DNA from: CAZKYP01 sp964556885
GTDB lineage: Bacteria > Planctomycetota > Phycisphaerae > Sedimentisphaerales > Anaerobacaceae
Assembly (NCBI GenBank): GCA_964556885.1
Contig: CAZKYP010000010.1
Span: forward strand, 1-30,458
Length of the DNA stretch: 30,458 bases
Reading direction: 5' to 3'
Positions within the stretch are counted from its first letter, which is position 1, and the number at the start of each line of letters is the position of its first letter. Under the pieces are notes generated by a model. It saw only the letters and a program-made list of their open reading frames with translations. It ran no database searches and was not told the origin of the DNA. The translations under genes were made by a program, and so were the position numbers. Positions 16,168-24,787 of this stretch are shown here, one piece after another.

Positions 16168-17283
16168 ATGTCATTTAAAGATATTTTCTGTCAGGATAAA
16201 GCGATTGAGCTTTTGCACAGGGCGTTTGCCTCGGGCAGATGGGCGCATGCGTATATATTTACCGGTCCTGAAGGTGTAGGCAGATATAAAACCGCCTGTG
16301 AATGGGCCAAACTGCTGCTTTGCAGTAATCCTGTTATCGAGGACGGTTTCGCCGACAGTTGCGGCTCATGCAAATCTTGCCGACTTTTCGAAGCCGGCTC
16401 GCACCCGGACTTCAATCATGTCTATAAGGAATTGCGGGAATTCACCTCCGAAGGAAAAGGCAAGACAACCCCGGTGGATTTGCCGATAGACGTCATTCGG
16501 GAATTTCTTATCGCAAAGGTTTCGACAAAACCGACTCACTCGCAAAGAAAGGTATTTATCGTCAGTGAGGCCGAAAAACTCAATCTTCCGTCGCAGAATT
16601 GCCTTTTAAAGGTTCTGGAGGAACCTCCGGAATATTGTTGTATTGTGCTGCTTTGTACCCGTATTGAGACACTTTTGCCCACCATAAGGTCGAGGTCGCA
16701 AATAATCACTTTCGGTCCTGTGAATGAAGACAGGATAGCAGCAGAATTGCAGCAGATGGGCATCGAGAAAAAGCAGGCCCTGTATTTTACACGTCTTGCC
16801 CGGGGCAGCCTGGGTTCAGCATGTCGTTGGGCCCAGCTTGAGATGGCTGAAGCGGGTCTGTACAGGACCAAAAAACAGTTGGTGTGTTCTTTGTCGGGTT
16901 TCGAACTGGCGGACGCCTTGAATCTGGCGGAAAGTCTTCTGAATGAGTGTAAAAAAATCGCCGCTGTATGGAGTGATATTGATAAGGCCGTCAGCAAGAC
17001 TGATATCAATCGGAGGGCCGTAAGAACACTTATCCAAATGGTTATATCGGTTTTTCATGATGCTATGGTATTGAATTTGATTCCGAAGACGGAGATTGTG
17101 AACTTTGATCAAAAGGAGCAAATTGAAAAGGTAGCGGTTCGTTTCGATCCCGAGCTTGCGGCGGAGAAAATTTCTGGTTGTTACAGAATTCTGCACTGGA
17201 TTGAGTCAAACGTCAACGAAAGGCTTATTTTCGAGCAGCTATTGTTAAGTCTCGCGGATTCTGATACAATTAAGAACAGATGA
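16168..17283 (+). CDS. holB: DNA polymerase III delta' subunit-like clamp-loader protein
   Basis: Clamp-loader subunit of replicative polymerase. The 371-aa AAA+ protein has a P-loop-like GPEGVGRYKT (33-42) with Arg in place of the Walker lysine, as in non-hydrolysing delta' subunits. A zinc knuckle (Cys52, Cys65, Cys68, Cys71), the VSEAEKLNLPSQNCLLKVLEEPP helix region and the SRC-like arginine finger segment TIRSRSQ follow. The C-terminal collar domain is present but weakly conserved. It starts immediately after the tmk stop. The last codons (TIKNR and stop) lie in CAGA-rich repeat DNA that continues into the assembly gap. Confidence 0.93.
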   Translation: MSFKDIFCQDKAIELLHRAFASGRWAHAYIFTGPEGVGRYKTACEWAKLLLCSNPVIEDGFADSCGSCKSCRLFEAGSHPDFNHVYKELREFTSEGKGKTTPVDLPIDVIREFLIAKVSTKPTHSQRKVFIVSEAEKLNLPSQNCLLKVLEEPPEYCCIVLLCTRIETLLPTIRSRSQIITFGPVNEDRIAAELQQMGIEKKQALYFTRLARGSLGSACRWAQLEMAEAGLYRTKKQLVCSLSGFELADALNLAESLLNECKKIAAVWSDIDKAVSKTDINRRAVRTLIQMVISVFHDAMVLNLIPKTEIVNFDQKEQIEKVAVRFDPELAAEKISGCYRILHWIESNVNERLIFEQLLLSLADSDTIKNR

Positions 17284-17318
17284 CAGAGAACAGAATATAA
17301 ATTTCAGATCTCAGATTT
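17273..17318. repeat. CAGA-rich and TTCAGATCTCAGA simple repeats left of the gap
   Basis: Words AGAACAGA, GACAGAGAACAGAA run from the end of holB, then an 18-bp element ATTTCAGATCTCAGATTT sits at 17301-17318 right against the N run. The same 18 bp reappears immediately after the Ns at 17419-17436. Confidence 0.8.
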
Positions 17319-17418
17319 NNNNNNNNNNNNNNNNNNNNNNNNNNNNNNNNNNNNNNNNNNNNNNNNNNNNNNNNNNNNNNNNNNNNNNNNNNNNNNNNNN
17401 NNNNNNNNNNNNNNNNNN
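17319..17418. other. Assembly gap of exactly 100 N
   Basis: A run of 100 N, the usual placeholder for a scaffold join of unknown length. Both sides end in the same 18-bp sequence, so the contigs probably broke at a repeat and may in truth overlap. No gene is interrupted: holB ends before it and the PSP1 gene starts after it. Confidence 0.97.
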
Positions 17419-17459
17419 ATTTCAGATCTCAGATTTGAGATTTAAGATTTCTGAAATTT
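17419..17459. repeat. Repeat with nested inverted repeats right of the gap
   Basis: Starts with the same 18-bp ATTTCAGATCTCAGATTT found left of the gap. ATCTCA-GATT-TGAGAT forms a 6-bp stem, and TTTCAG near 17421 with CTGAAA near 17451 forms an outer stem. The words AGATTT/GAGATTT/AAGATTT repeat through it. This is a plausible cause of the assembly break. Confidence 0.7.
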
Positions 17460-17480
17460 ATCTTTCGGATAGGTTTTTTT

Positions 17481-18446
17481 ATGACACAAAGTACTGACAC
17501 TAAACAAAAACAGGTAAAGAATAAAAAATATATGCTGGTTCGCTACGGCCGGATGAATATGCTTGGTTTTTTTGAGCACCACGAGAGCAAAATACCCAAG
17601 GTGCATAAACGAGTCGTGATAAAAACCGGCAGAGGTCTCGAGCTGGGCTACCTTGTAGGCAGGCTCACCTCATATAAGGCAGGTCAATTTAAATTGACCC
17701 CCGAACAAATAAAGGAGTATTTCGAGAACAGCGATACGGATATTCCATGCGCCCAGGCGGGTAAATTCGTGCGTTTTGCAACCTCTGCCGATGTAAGCGA
17801 GGAGTGGCATTTGCGGAAGATTGCGGAGGAAGAAATTGAATGCTGCAGGCGTTTTGTCAAAGAGATGAACCTTCCGATGAAAATAGTCGATGCAGAGCAT
17901 GTTTTCGGCGGTGAACGAATTATCTTCTATTTCATGTCCGACGGGCGAGTTGATTTCCGTGAGCTTGTAAAGAAAATCGCACAGGAATACCAGACGAGAA
18001 TCGAAATGCGTCAGATTGGTTCGCGTGATGAAGCCAAGCTGCTCGGAGACGTGGAAAGCTGCGGGCAGCAATGCTGCTGCCAGAGATTTCTTAAGCTCTT
18101 GAAACCGGTCAATATGCGAATGGCCAAAATGCAGAAGGCGACTCTCGATCCGGCCAAGATATCGGGCTATTGCGGCAGGTTGAAGTGCTGTCTGAGGTAT
18201 GAAGACAAAACATACACGGACCTGAAAAGGGAATTACCGAAAAAGAACTCCATAATAAAAACAAAGCAGGGTGAAGCCAAAGTTATAGACACACAAATAT
18301 TAACGCAAATAGTGGTTTTGGAATATCCGAACGGGGAAAGATCGGCTGTGAGAATCGATGAGCTTGATGGAAAGCCGCAATCGATGGTTACTGATAATGA
18401 ACAGGATACTAATCTGGATGATGAAATGGAAAATGACATGCAATAG
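17481..18446 (+). CDS. PSP1-domain protein, RicT/YaaT-like
   Basis: A 321-aa cytoplasmic protein with the PSP1 C-terminal domain. Diagnostic are RIEMRQIGSRDEAKLLGD (173-190), the cysteine cluster C194/C198-C200 (CGQQCCC) and SGYCGRLKCCLRYE with C231, C236 and C237. In Bacillus RicT (YaaT) these cysteines take part in an Fe-S-bearing complex with RicA and RicF that affects RNase Y-dependent mRNA processing; no RicA or RicF is visible here. The acidic tail (DTNLDDEMENDM) is poorly conserved. It follows holB across the gap and precedes metG, as in Bacillus. AGG about eight bases upstream is a weak ribosome site. Confidence 0.93.
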   Translation: MTQSTDTKQKQVKNKKYMLVRYGRMNMLGFFEHHESKIPKVHKRVVIKTGRGLELGYLVGRLTSYKAGQFKLTPEQIKEYFENSDTDIPCAQAGKFVRFATSADVSEEWHLRKIAEEEIECCRRFVKEMNLPMKIVDAEHVFGGERIIFYFMSDGRVDFRELVKKIAQEYQTRIEMRQIGSRDEAKLLGDVESCGQQCCCQRFLKLLKPVNMRMAKMQKATLDPAKISGYCGRLKCCLRYEDKTYTDLKRELPKKNSIIKTKQGEAKVIDTQILTQIVVLEYPNGERSAVRIDELDGKPQSMVTDNEQDTNLDDEMENDMQ

Positions 18447-18491
18447 TAATAATGAATCGCCGCATGCGATCCCGGGTATCAAGGAAGAAAT

Positions 18492-20519
18492 ATGCATCGT
18501 AATATCGTGGTAACTTCAGCACTTCCGTATGCGAACGGGCCGATACATATCGGTCATTTGGTTGAGTATCTTCAGACGGATATCTGGGTGCGATTCCAGA
18601 AGATGTGTGGTAACAGGTGCTTCTATTTTTGTGCCGACGACACTCACGGAACTCCGATTATGATTAGCGCTCGCGCCGCCGGGATAAGCCCGGAAGAGCT
18701 GATCGAGCGAACACACAGGGAACATAAAGCGGACTTTGATTCTTTTTATGTCGAGTTCGACAATTATTATTCCACCCATTCACCGGAGAATAGAGTATTC
18801 AGTGAGCTGATTTTCAAACGTCTCAATCAGGCCGGTTCGATTGTCACACGAGACGTCGAGCAGACCTATTGCGAAAAATGCGGAATGTCACTGCCTGATA
18901 GATTCGTCCGCGGCACATGTCCGAAATGCAAAGCTGAGAACCAGTACGGCGATTCCTGTGAGGTCTGCGGCTCGACCTATCAGCCGGCGGACCTGATTAA
19001 TCCGTATTGTGCGACATGTAAAACAAAACCGGTCCTGAGAACGTCCAAGCATTACTTTTTCAAACTTGCGGATTACGAGCAGCGGCTCAAAGAGCTTTTT
19101 ACCGCGGGTCATATACAGAAATCCGTTTCGAACAAGCTCAACGAATGGTTCAATGCGGGACTGAAAGACTGGGATATATCACGTGACGGTCCATATTTCG
19201 GATTTAAGATCCCCGGGGAAGAGAACAAGTTTTTCTATGTCTGGCTGGATGCACCCATCGGATATATGGCGTCGGCTAAAAACTACTGTGACAGGAACAA
19301 TATCAATTTTGACAACCTTTGGCCGGGAACGGGCGAAGATAAAAACCATAAAGGTCAGTATGAGCTTTATCATTTTATCGGCAAGGATATTATGTATTTT
19401 CATGCACTGTTCTGGCCGGCGATGTTAATCGGCTCCGGTATCAAGACCGCGGACAAACTTTTCGTCCACGGTTTTCTGACGGTCAACGGCGAAAAGATGA
19501 GCAAATCCCGCGGGACTTTTATCAAGGCGAGCACATATAAAAAACACCTGAATCCGGAATATTTGCGATACTACTATGCGAGCAAGCTGACAGATAGTAT
19601 CGATGATATAGATTTGAGTGTGGAGGATTTTGTCAGCAAAATCAATTCCGACCTTGTCGGCAAGTTCGCAAATCTTGCCTCTCGCTCCGGCCCTATGCTG
19701 GCAAAGCAGCTCGATTCTCAGCTTGGCCGGCTGGATGAGCAGGGCAGGGAATTAATCAATAAGCTGGTCGCCGCGAAGGAGCAGATTATTGACGATTATG
19801 AAAACCTGAGATTTTCGTCCCTGGTTCGTTCGATTGCGGCTTTAGCGGACGAGGCGAATAGGTTTGTCGAACAGAATCAGCCCTGGGTGACAATAAAGAC
19901 GGACCCGGAAAAAACGCGTACTAACTTGACCGCTATCCTTAATGCCGTCCGAATCCTGGCAATATACCTCAAGCCGATTCTGCCGAAGTATGCTGAAAAA
20001 GTGGAACGCTTTCTCAATATCGACGCTCTAAGTTTTACAGATGTCGAAACTGTATTGGAAAATCACAGGATAAATAAATTTGAACGGTTATTCGAACGAG
20101 TTGACAAAGAACGGGTGGATGCAATGGTAGAAGAAAGTAAGGAAACTCAGGGAGCTCAGCCAGCGGCGACAGGGCTGGCCGAGCCATTCAAACCGGAATG
20201 TACAATCGATGATTTTGCCAGGATCGACCTGCGAATCGCAAAGGTAATCAAGGCCGAATCCGTCGAGGGCGCCGATAAGCTGCTGAGGTTGTTTTTGGAT
20301 GTCGGCGGGGTGGAGAAAAAGGTCTTTGCTGCAATAGCGACTGCTTATAAGCCTGAAGAGCTGACAGGTAAAATTGTTGTGTTCTTTGCCAACCTTAAAC
20401 CCAGGCAGATGAGATTCGGCTTGTCTGAGGGCATGATTTTGGCGGCCGGGACCGGTGGAAAAGATATCTTTATGCTCACCGCCGATCCGGGAACCAAGCC
20501 CGGACAAACGATACACTAA
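18492..20519 (+). CDS. metG: Methionyl-tRNA synthetase with C-terminal tRNA-binding domain
   Basis: Charges tRNA-Met. At 675 aa it is of the long form. HIGH is at residues 19-22 and KMSKS at 335-339. Four CxxC knuckles (C127/C130, C143/C146, C156/C159, C173/C176) make the two-zinc connective-peptide type. After the anticodon-binding helix bundle, a Trbp111/EMAPII-like domain (about 572-675: FARIDLRIAKV, NLKPRQMRFGLSEGM) serves dimerisation and tRNA binding. AAGGA about nine bases upstream supports the ATG. The stop overlaps the convergent glycosylase gene by four bases, leaving no room for a dedicated terminator. Confidence 0.98.
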   Translation: MHRNIVVTSALPYANGPIHIGHLVEYLQTDIWVRFQKMCGNRCFYFCADDTHGTPIMISARAAGISPEELIERTHREHKADFDSFYVEFDNYYSTHSPENRVFSELIFKRLNQAGSIVTRDVEQTYCEKCGMSLPDRFVRGTCPKCKAENQYGDSCEVCGSTYQPADLINPYCATCKTKPVLRTSKHYFFKLADYEQRLKELFTAGHIQKSVSNKLNEWFNAGLKDWDISRDGPYFGFKIPGEENKFFYVWLDAPIGYMASAKNYCDRNNINFDNLWPGTGEDKNHKGQYELYHFIGKDIMYFHALFWPAMLIGSGIKTADKLFVHGFLTVNGEKMSKSRGTFIKASTYKKHLNPEYLRYYYASKLTDSIDDIDLSVEDFVSKINSDLVGKFANLASRSGPMLAKQLDSQLGRLDEQGRELINKLVAAKEQIIDDYENLRFSSLVRSIAALADEANRFVEQNQPWVTIKTDPEKTRTNLTAILNAVRILAIYLKPILPKYAEKVERFLNIDALSFTDVETVLENHRINKFERLFERVDKERVDAMVEESKETQGAQPAATGLAEPFKPECTIDDFARIDLRIAKVIKAESVEGADKLLRLFLDVGGVEKKVFAAIATAYKPEELTGKIVVFFANLKPRQMRFGLSEGMILAAGTGGKDIFMLTADPGTKPGQTIH

Positions 20520-21181
20520 AAATATTCAGGATTAATGTTGTGGGGGAGTTTTTCGAGGGGACAACCGGGACATTTGGCTTTCGGTTTGCAGAAATCCTTG
20601 CCGGTTCTAACCAATAGTGCATGGTATTCATTGAATAACTGGGTGTCCTGCGGCAGGTTCGATTCGAACAGATATCGCAGTTGCTCATAATCGGCGCCGG
20701 GTTCGATTAAGCTGTGCCGCGTAGCGATTCTGGCCGTGTAGGCGTCCACGACAAAAATGGGCCGATTAAAGGCATAAAGTAAAATCGAATCGGCGGTCTC
20801 GCGGCCGATGCCTTTGATTTCTAAAAGTTCCACTCTTAGACGGTCGGTGTTGATATTTTCAAGATTTGCCAGGTTGCCTTCGTAATTTTCAAAGAGCCGG
20901 TCGATAAAGTTTTTCAGGCGTTTTGCCTTGATATTAAAGTAGCCGGCGGGCCTGATAAGCTCTGCAAGATGTGAAGGATTTATGTTGTGAAGTTTTTCCG
21001 ATGAGAGGTAATCGGCGGATTTCAGGTTCTTTATTGCCTTTTCGACATTGGTCCAGCTTGTATTCTGGGTGAGTATTGCGCCGATGATTACCTCGAATGG
21101 AGTTTCGCCCGGCCACCAGTGCTGCGGACCGAAGGCATCGTACAGTAACTGGTAAATTTCAGTTAGTTGTTCCCGGTTCAT
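20516..21181 (-). CDS. Endonuclease III-related HhH-GPD DNA glycosylase
   Basis: Base-excision repair glycosylase of 221 aa. The helix-hairpin-helix LEIKGIGRETADS (120-132) and the catalytic Asp146 in VVDAYT identify the HhH-GPD superfamily. The Lys that gives E. coli Nth its AP-lyase activity (GRKTA) is Glu here (GRETA), as in the MagIII-like/endonuclease III-related group, so a monofunctional glycosylase is likely. Of the four Cys of the usual Fe-S loop, C198, C204 and C207 are present, but the last is missing before the short C-terminus. It starts ten bases after the FkbH-like stop, suggesting co-transcription, and converges with metG. Confidence 0.88.
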   Translation of the reverse strand: MNREQLTEIYQLLYDAFGPQHWWPGETPFEVIIGAILTQNTSWTNVEKAIKNLKSADYLSSEKLHNINPSHLAELIRPAGYFNIKAKRLKNFIDRLFENYEGNLANLENINTDRLRVELLEIKGIGRETADSILLYAFNRPIFVVDAYTARIATRHSLIEPGADYEQLRYLFESNLPQDTQLFNEYHALLVRTGKDFCKPKAKCPGCPLEKLPHNINPEYF

Positions 21182-21191
21182 TGTATTGGTA

Positions 21192-22904
21192 TCAGGTTGA
21201 AAGTACAGGGATTTTATCGCTTGAAGACTCGTCGGCGGCGAACCATTTTGGTAAGGGTTTTATTTGCTGCCGGCTGAAATCGAAGCTATATGTTACTAAG
21301 TCGCCTTCGGACGGCAATTCGATAAAGTTGCTTTTGCTCAGGATGGCCTGCATCTGCTCGTTTCTCGGTCCCTTCTTAAATTGCAGTATGACCCTGCTGA
21401 AATTCTCCTCTTTGGCGTGATTGAGTACGGTTGTAAGCGTGTAGTCTTCGACACCTTTACTCATAACACGGCAACTGAAAAGCAGGGTATCAATCTCATA
21501 TATATCATCTTTTCGAAAAGCCAGGCAGACCCCGACGAGGCCGTAATCGCCGAATTTGTCGGAGACATTCACTGCAAAAATATCACAGTTCGGGTCCCTG
21601 TTGAAAGAGATAATCTGTTCTTTCGTATAACGCTTTATCGAGGTGTTGAGCTGGTTCGTACGCTGAATCAATTCGGTGACGCGGTCCGTCTCGTAAGGCT
21701 GCATCTTATCCACTTCGATTTTGAAATCACACTGTTCGAGAAAATCTTCCCTTGCTAAATTGCCCTGGACCTTTTTACGCTGATTTTCCTGAATATATAA
21801 TGTTGTCCTGTTTTTGCTTTCCTCGGTGATGAATTCCGGTTGGAACTCGGGCATATACAGCAGTTGCTCGAAGATATTCTCATCATAGACCCTCACATCG
21901 GGCAGCATGGCTTTCATCTGCTCTCTTTCGAATTGATTGTCGTCTATGAAAGCGATGGAATCCAGGCCGATATTCAACTGTTGCTGAATTTCCAGAAGGT
22001 TTTCCCACTTGTCTCTCCAGTTTAACCTGACGTCTACGAATTGGGCGCCGTGAAGAGACGGCTTGAGGAGTTTCATAATGTCCTGCTCAAGGTATGGATC
22101 GTTTTTGCTTATCACTCCGAGCAGGATGCCCCTGGCATAAAGGACCCCCAGAACGTTACAGTGGAATCTTTCCTTGTCTATTCTGATTTCAACGTTTTCG
22201 ATACCGACGTCTCTGATCGTTCCTTTCCACATTGTGTTGTCAAGGTCTACGATTAAGCATTTGACTTTTTTGTGCAGCCGCAGCACATAGCTAATCATAT
22301 AGGTAAACTCCTGCACTATATGAGTAGCGGGGAACAAAATGTGGCTGTACCACGGTGCATCTCCCTGTTTCAGGGTTTGCTTGTATCCGAACATTGCGCA
22401 GACGTTGGTCAGGTTCAGGAAATAGAAATTGGGATACCTGACCGTAAGCTCCTCCATCGCCGAAACGTATTTTCTCATAAACTGGTCTTCGTTGTAGAAT
22501 GGCGATGTATGTTTGTATCTATTGAGCATGCCTGTCCTGAACCAGGGAAAAAACTGCATAATGATAGGCACATTCAGCGGCAGAAGTGTTATTATCATCA
22601 GCTCGCACTGGTCGATTAACTCTTTAAGTTGCTGGTCCTGCTGCTGTCTCGATTTGATCCTGTTCAACTGAATTTTTGAGATGGAACCCATCATAAAGTC
22701 GTGCTGAGACAGAATAACTGCATCAGGTTTGTTATTGAATACTTCCTGTGTGTGCTCGATAAGGTAAGTATACGGATTTGTTTCGGCCTGGTGCTGGAAG
22801 CTGTGGAAATAGTCGAAATCGAAGTATTTTTGTGGATTGGATTTAAGTTCGTGGATCAGATATTCGAACTCACAGCCGCCAAGAAAATATAGTAATGGTT
22901 TCAT
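21192..22904 (-). CDS. FkbH-like HAD-superfamily protein with SGNH-like N-domain and GNAT-like C-domain
   Basis: A 570-aa three-part protein. The N-terminal ~200 residues resemble the SGNH-like domain of large FkbH proteins. The HAD-IIIC core has motif I DLDNTMW (220-226, catalytic Asp220 and Asp222), SKND near 266-269 and FIDDNQFEREQM (319-330). The C-terminal ~180 residues have the GNAT-like ending (DTLLFSCRVMSKGVEDY then a NEQMQA/FIELPSEG segment). FkbH enzymes dephosphorylate 1,3-bisphosphoglycerate to load glyceryl units onto acyl carrier proteins. No ACP, ketosynthase or ligase lies nearby, so here the acceptor is unknown. AAGGT about 11 bases upstream is a possible ribosome site. Confidence 0.88.
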   Translation of the reverse strand: MKPLLYFLGGCEFEYLIHELKSNPQKYFDFDYFHSFQHQAETNPYTYLIEHTQEVFNNKPDAVILSQHDFMMGSISKIQLNRIKSRQQQDQQLKELIDQCELMIITLLPLNVPIIMQFFPWFRTGMLNRYKHTSPFYNEDQFMRKYVSAMEELTVRYPNFYFLNLTNVCAMFGYKQTLKQGDAPWYSHILFPATHIVQEFTYMISYVLRLHKKVKCLIVDLDNTMWKGTIRDVGIENVEIRIDKERFHCNVLGVLYARGILLGVISKNDPYLEQDIMKLLKPSLHGAQFVDVRLNWRDKWENLLEIQQQLNIGLDSIAFIDDNQFEREQMKAMLPDVRVYDENIFEQLLYMPEFQPEFITEESKNRTTLYIQENQRKKVQGNLAREDFLEQCDFKIEVDKMQPYETDRVTELIQRTNQLNTSIKRYTKEQIISFNRDPNCDIFAVNVSDKFGDYGLVGVCLAFRKDDIYEIDTLLFSCRVMSKGVEDYTLTTVLNHAKEENFSRVILQFKKGPRNEQMQAILSKSNFIELPSEGDLVTYSFDFSRQQIKPLPKWFAADESSSDKIPVLST

Positions 22905-23059
22905 GCTAATTTGACCTTCATATACGGTATTTACTACGTTTATATATTGTATTTTCGGCTTACTTTAAGTAGACTCTGCAAAAAATTAGTTTTAAAGCAT
23001 AGAATGCCGCTATTAATAACCAAAGTAGTATCTCTTTAGAGGGCTTTGCGGTACGTTTC

Positions 23060-24001
23060 ATGAAGAATAGGAATGAAAAGACAGAAAAAACCGGAAGGTC
23101 AAAGATAAGACATGAGTACAGCACGAGCCAACTGTTCAACTTTGCGCAGGATTCCTATCTCGAGAGGACGTCCCGGCCGATTTATGCCATAATTTTTTTA
23201 CTGCCTTTTATCATATTCTACGAGGTGGGGACTTTTCTTATCAATACGGACATCCTAAATCAGTCTCAGATTCGGGTAGTGGCGTTTGTCTGGCTGCAAA
23301 ATCTTCTCGAATCGCTGGGTTTCGGGGGTAAGTTCGCCTGGGCGGCGCCTCCGCTGGCGGTTTTAGTTATTTTGATGGCGCTTCAACTGACGTCCCGGAG
23401 AAAGTGGCGTTTCTATCTGGGAGATATTGTCCCTATGGTTATTGAATGTATTTTACTTGCCGTGCCGTTGATTGTTCTGACGTTATTCCTGAACTCTACG
23501 GGAGTACACCGCAGTGTTGGCTGGTTACATGACAATTCGATGATACATAGCAGCCCGATACCGAGCTGTTCTTCGATTACCGGCAGCGGCCTGTCGTTGC
23601 TGTCGGGGCATAACGGCAGTCCGGGAATACAGCATTCTCTGCTGGCGAAGATTGTTACCGGAATAGGGGCCGGAATCTATGAAGAGCTCGTTTTTCGTCT
23701 GATTCTGATATGTATTCTAATGTTGTTATTTCAGGATGCGATTAAGTTGTCTCATAAGAATTCGATTGTACTTTCGGTTCTTATTTCCGCGGCGTTGTTT
23801 AGTGCACACCATCATATAGATTTTCTCAGCGGTCAGCCAAATACGATAGATCCGTTCAATTTAACGGAGTTTATTTTTCGGACGATTGCAGGGATTTATT
23901 TTGCCGCTCTTTTTGCAATTCGTGGTTTTGGAATAACCGCAGGAACTCATGCCTTTTACAATATCATCGCAATTTCCATCACGGCTCGTTTTTTCCAGTA
24001 G
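23060..24001 (+). CDS. CPBP-family (CAAX/Abi) intramembrane glutamic protease
   Basis: A 313-aa membrane protein with a charged N-terminal tail, hydrophobic segments at about 40-62, 92-108, 122-145 and several C-terminal ones. The CPBP motifs are complete: EELVFR with Glu208/Glu209 and Arg213, then SAHHH (about 248-252), FIFRTIAGIYFAALFAIRG and GTHAFYNI. Family members cleave prenylated or other membrane peptides, or act in bacteriocin immunity and scaffolding. The substrate is not indicated by the neighbours. It is divergent from the FkbH-like gene across a 155-base AT-rich gap. Confidence 0.9.
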   Translation: MKNRNEKTEKTGRSKIRHEYSTSQLFNFAQDSYLERTSRPIYAIIFLLPFIIFYEVGTFLINTDILNQSQIRVVAFVWLQNLLESLGFGGKFAWAAPPLAVLVILMALQLTSRRKWRFYLGDIVPMVIECILLAVPLIVLTLFLNSTGVHRSVGWLHDNSMIHSSPIPSCSSITGSGLSLLSGHNGSPGIQHSLLAKIVTGIGAGIYEELVFRLILICILMLLFQDAIKLSHKNSIVLSVLISAALFSAHHHIDFLSGQPNTIDPFNLTEFIFRTIAGIYFAALFAIRGFGITAGTHAFYNIIAISITARFFQ

Positions 24002-24128
24002 GAAGATATAAAGGAGATTTGAGATTTTTGGAAAAAACTTATCCATTGTTATTCTTTTGAATTTCTGGGCTTGCAGAACAATCGTCCCATAAGGACACAA
24101 ATCGGCGTTATCAATACTGATAATGGCC

Positions 24129-24157
24129 TTGATTTAGGTTTGGAATTATGGTATAAT
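24129..24157 (+). promoter_or_regulatory. Promoter of the DUF2617-like gene
   Basis: TTGATT (24129-24134), 17-base spacer, perfect TATAAT (24152-24157). Start expected near 24164, a 36-base leader. A 6-bp hairpin TTATCA-ATAC-TGATAA (24108-24123) lies just upstream of the -35. Confidence 0.7.
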
Positions 24158-24199
24158 AATCTTGTTATGGCAGAAGTTGTTTTTATTGGGATTTAAACG

Positions 24200-24745
24200 A
24201 TGGAATCACCACAGACCAATATAGCAGTTGAAGAATTGATGTTCAACCTTTTCCAAAGGCCGCTACACCCGGAGCTTTTCCAGATTTACGCCAGCCGACA
24301 CCTTCATACCGAGAGATATGAAGCAATAATATGGGTTACAGGGTGCACTCATGTTGTGAGTGTTTTTTCAGGCGATGTTTGTTTAACCGAGGTTGTAAGC
24401 GCACCGGGACAGATGCTGCCGTCGCGTGGTTTGATTGAGCGTTTTCAATTCCGCGGCCCGAGGAGTCATAAATGCACGTTGAGCAAGGGCGTGAGCTATA
24501 TGACGGACTTCCAGGTTGAGAGGATGAGTCCCAATTTGTATCGACAGAGCCATATCGATCTTGAAAGGTTCGCACTCAATCGTGGCGTGTTTGTGAAGTT
24601 CCCGGAACTGGAGAGCGGAAATCTTCAGCCGTTCTGTTATGTGGATTTCGAGGCCAGACGAACCGAGCTGCACATTCATTCCTTTGCGGCTTACCCGGAC
24701 CAGGTGACGATGATTAAGACCCAGTCTTTGTTCGATTTACAATAA
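24200..24745 (+). CDS. DUF2617-like protein of unknown function
   Basis: A soluble 181-aa protein without signal or membrane segment. The pattern LFQRPLHPELF near the N-terminus, GCTHVVSVF...LTEV...LP (about 49-75) and a C-terminal HIHSFAAYPDQ stretch match my recollection of the DUF2617 family, found in actinobacteria and planctomycetes; this needs a profile search. No function is known. It has its own promoter and is convergent with the GH39-like gene 42 bases away. A short hairpin AAACAC-TTAC-GTGTTT at 24754-24769 lies in that gap but has no T-run. Confidence 0.7.
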   Translation: MESPQTNIAVEELMFNLFQRPLHPELFQIYASRHLHTERYEAIIWVTGCTHVVSVFSGDVCLTEVVSAPGQMLPSRGLIERFQFRGPRSHKCTLSKGVSYMTDFQVERMSPNLYRQSHIDLERFALNRGVFVKFPELESGNLQPFCYVDFEARRTELHIHSFAAYPDQVTMIKTQSLFDLQ

Positions 24746-24787
24746 GAACAAGAAAACACTTACGTGTTTATATAAACATCATCAAAT

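Noticed and set aside
24754..24769. Hairpin between the convergent DUF2617-like and GH39-like genes as a bidirectional terminator
   Set aside because: The six-pair stem is weak and neither strand has a T-run after it.
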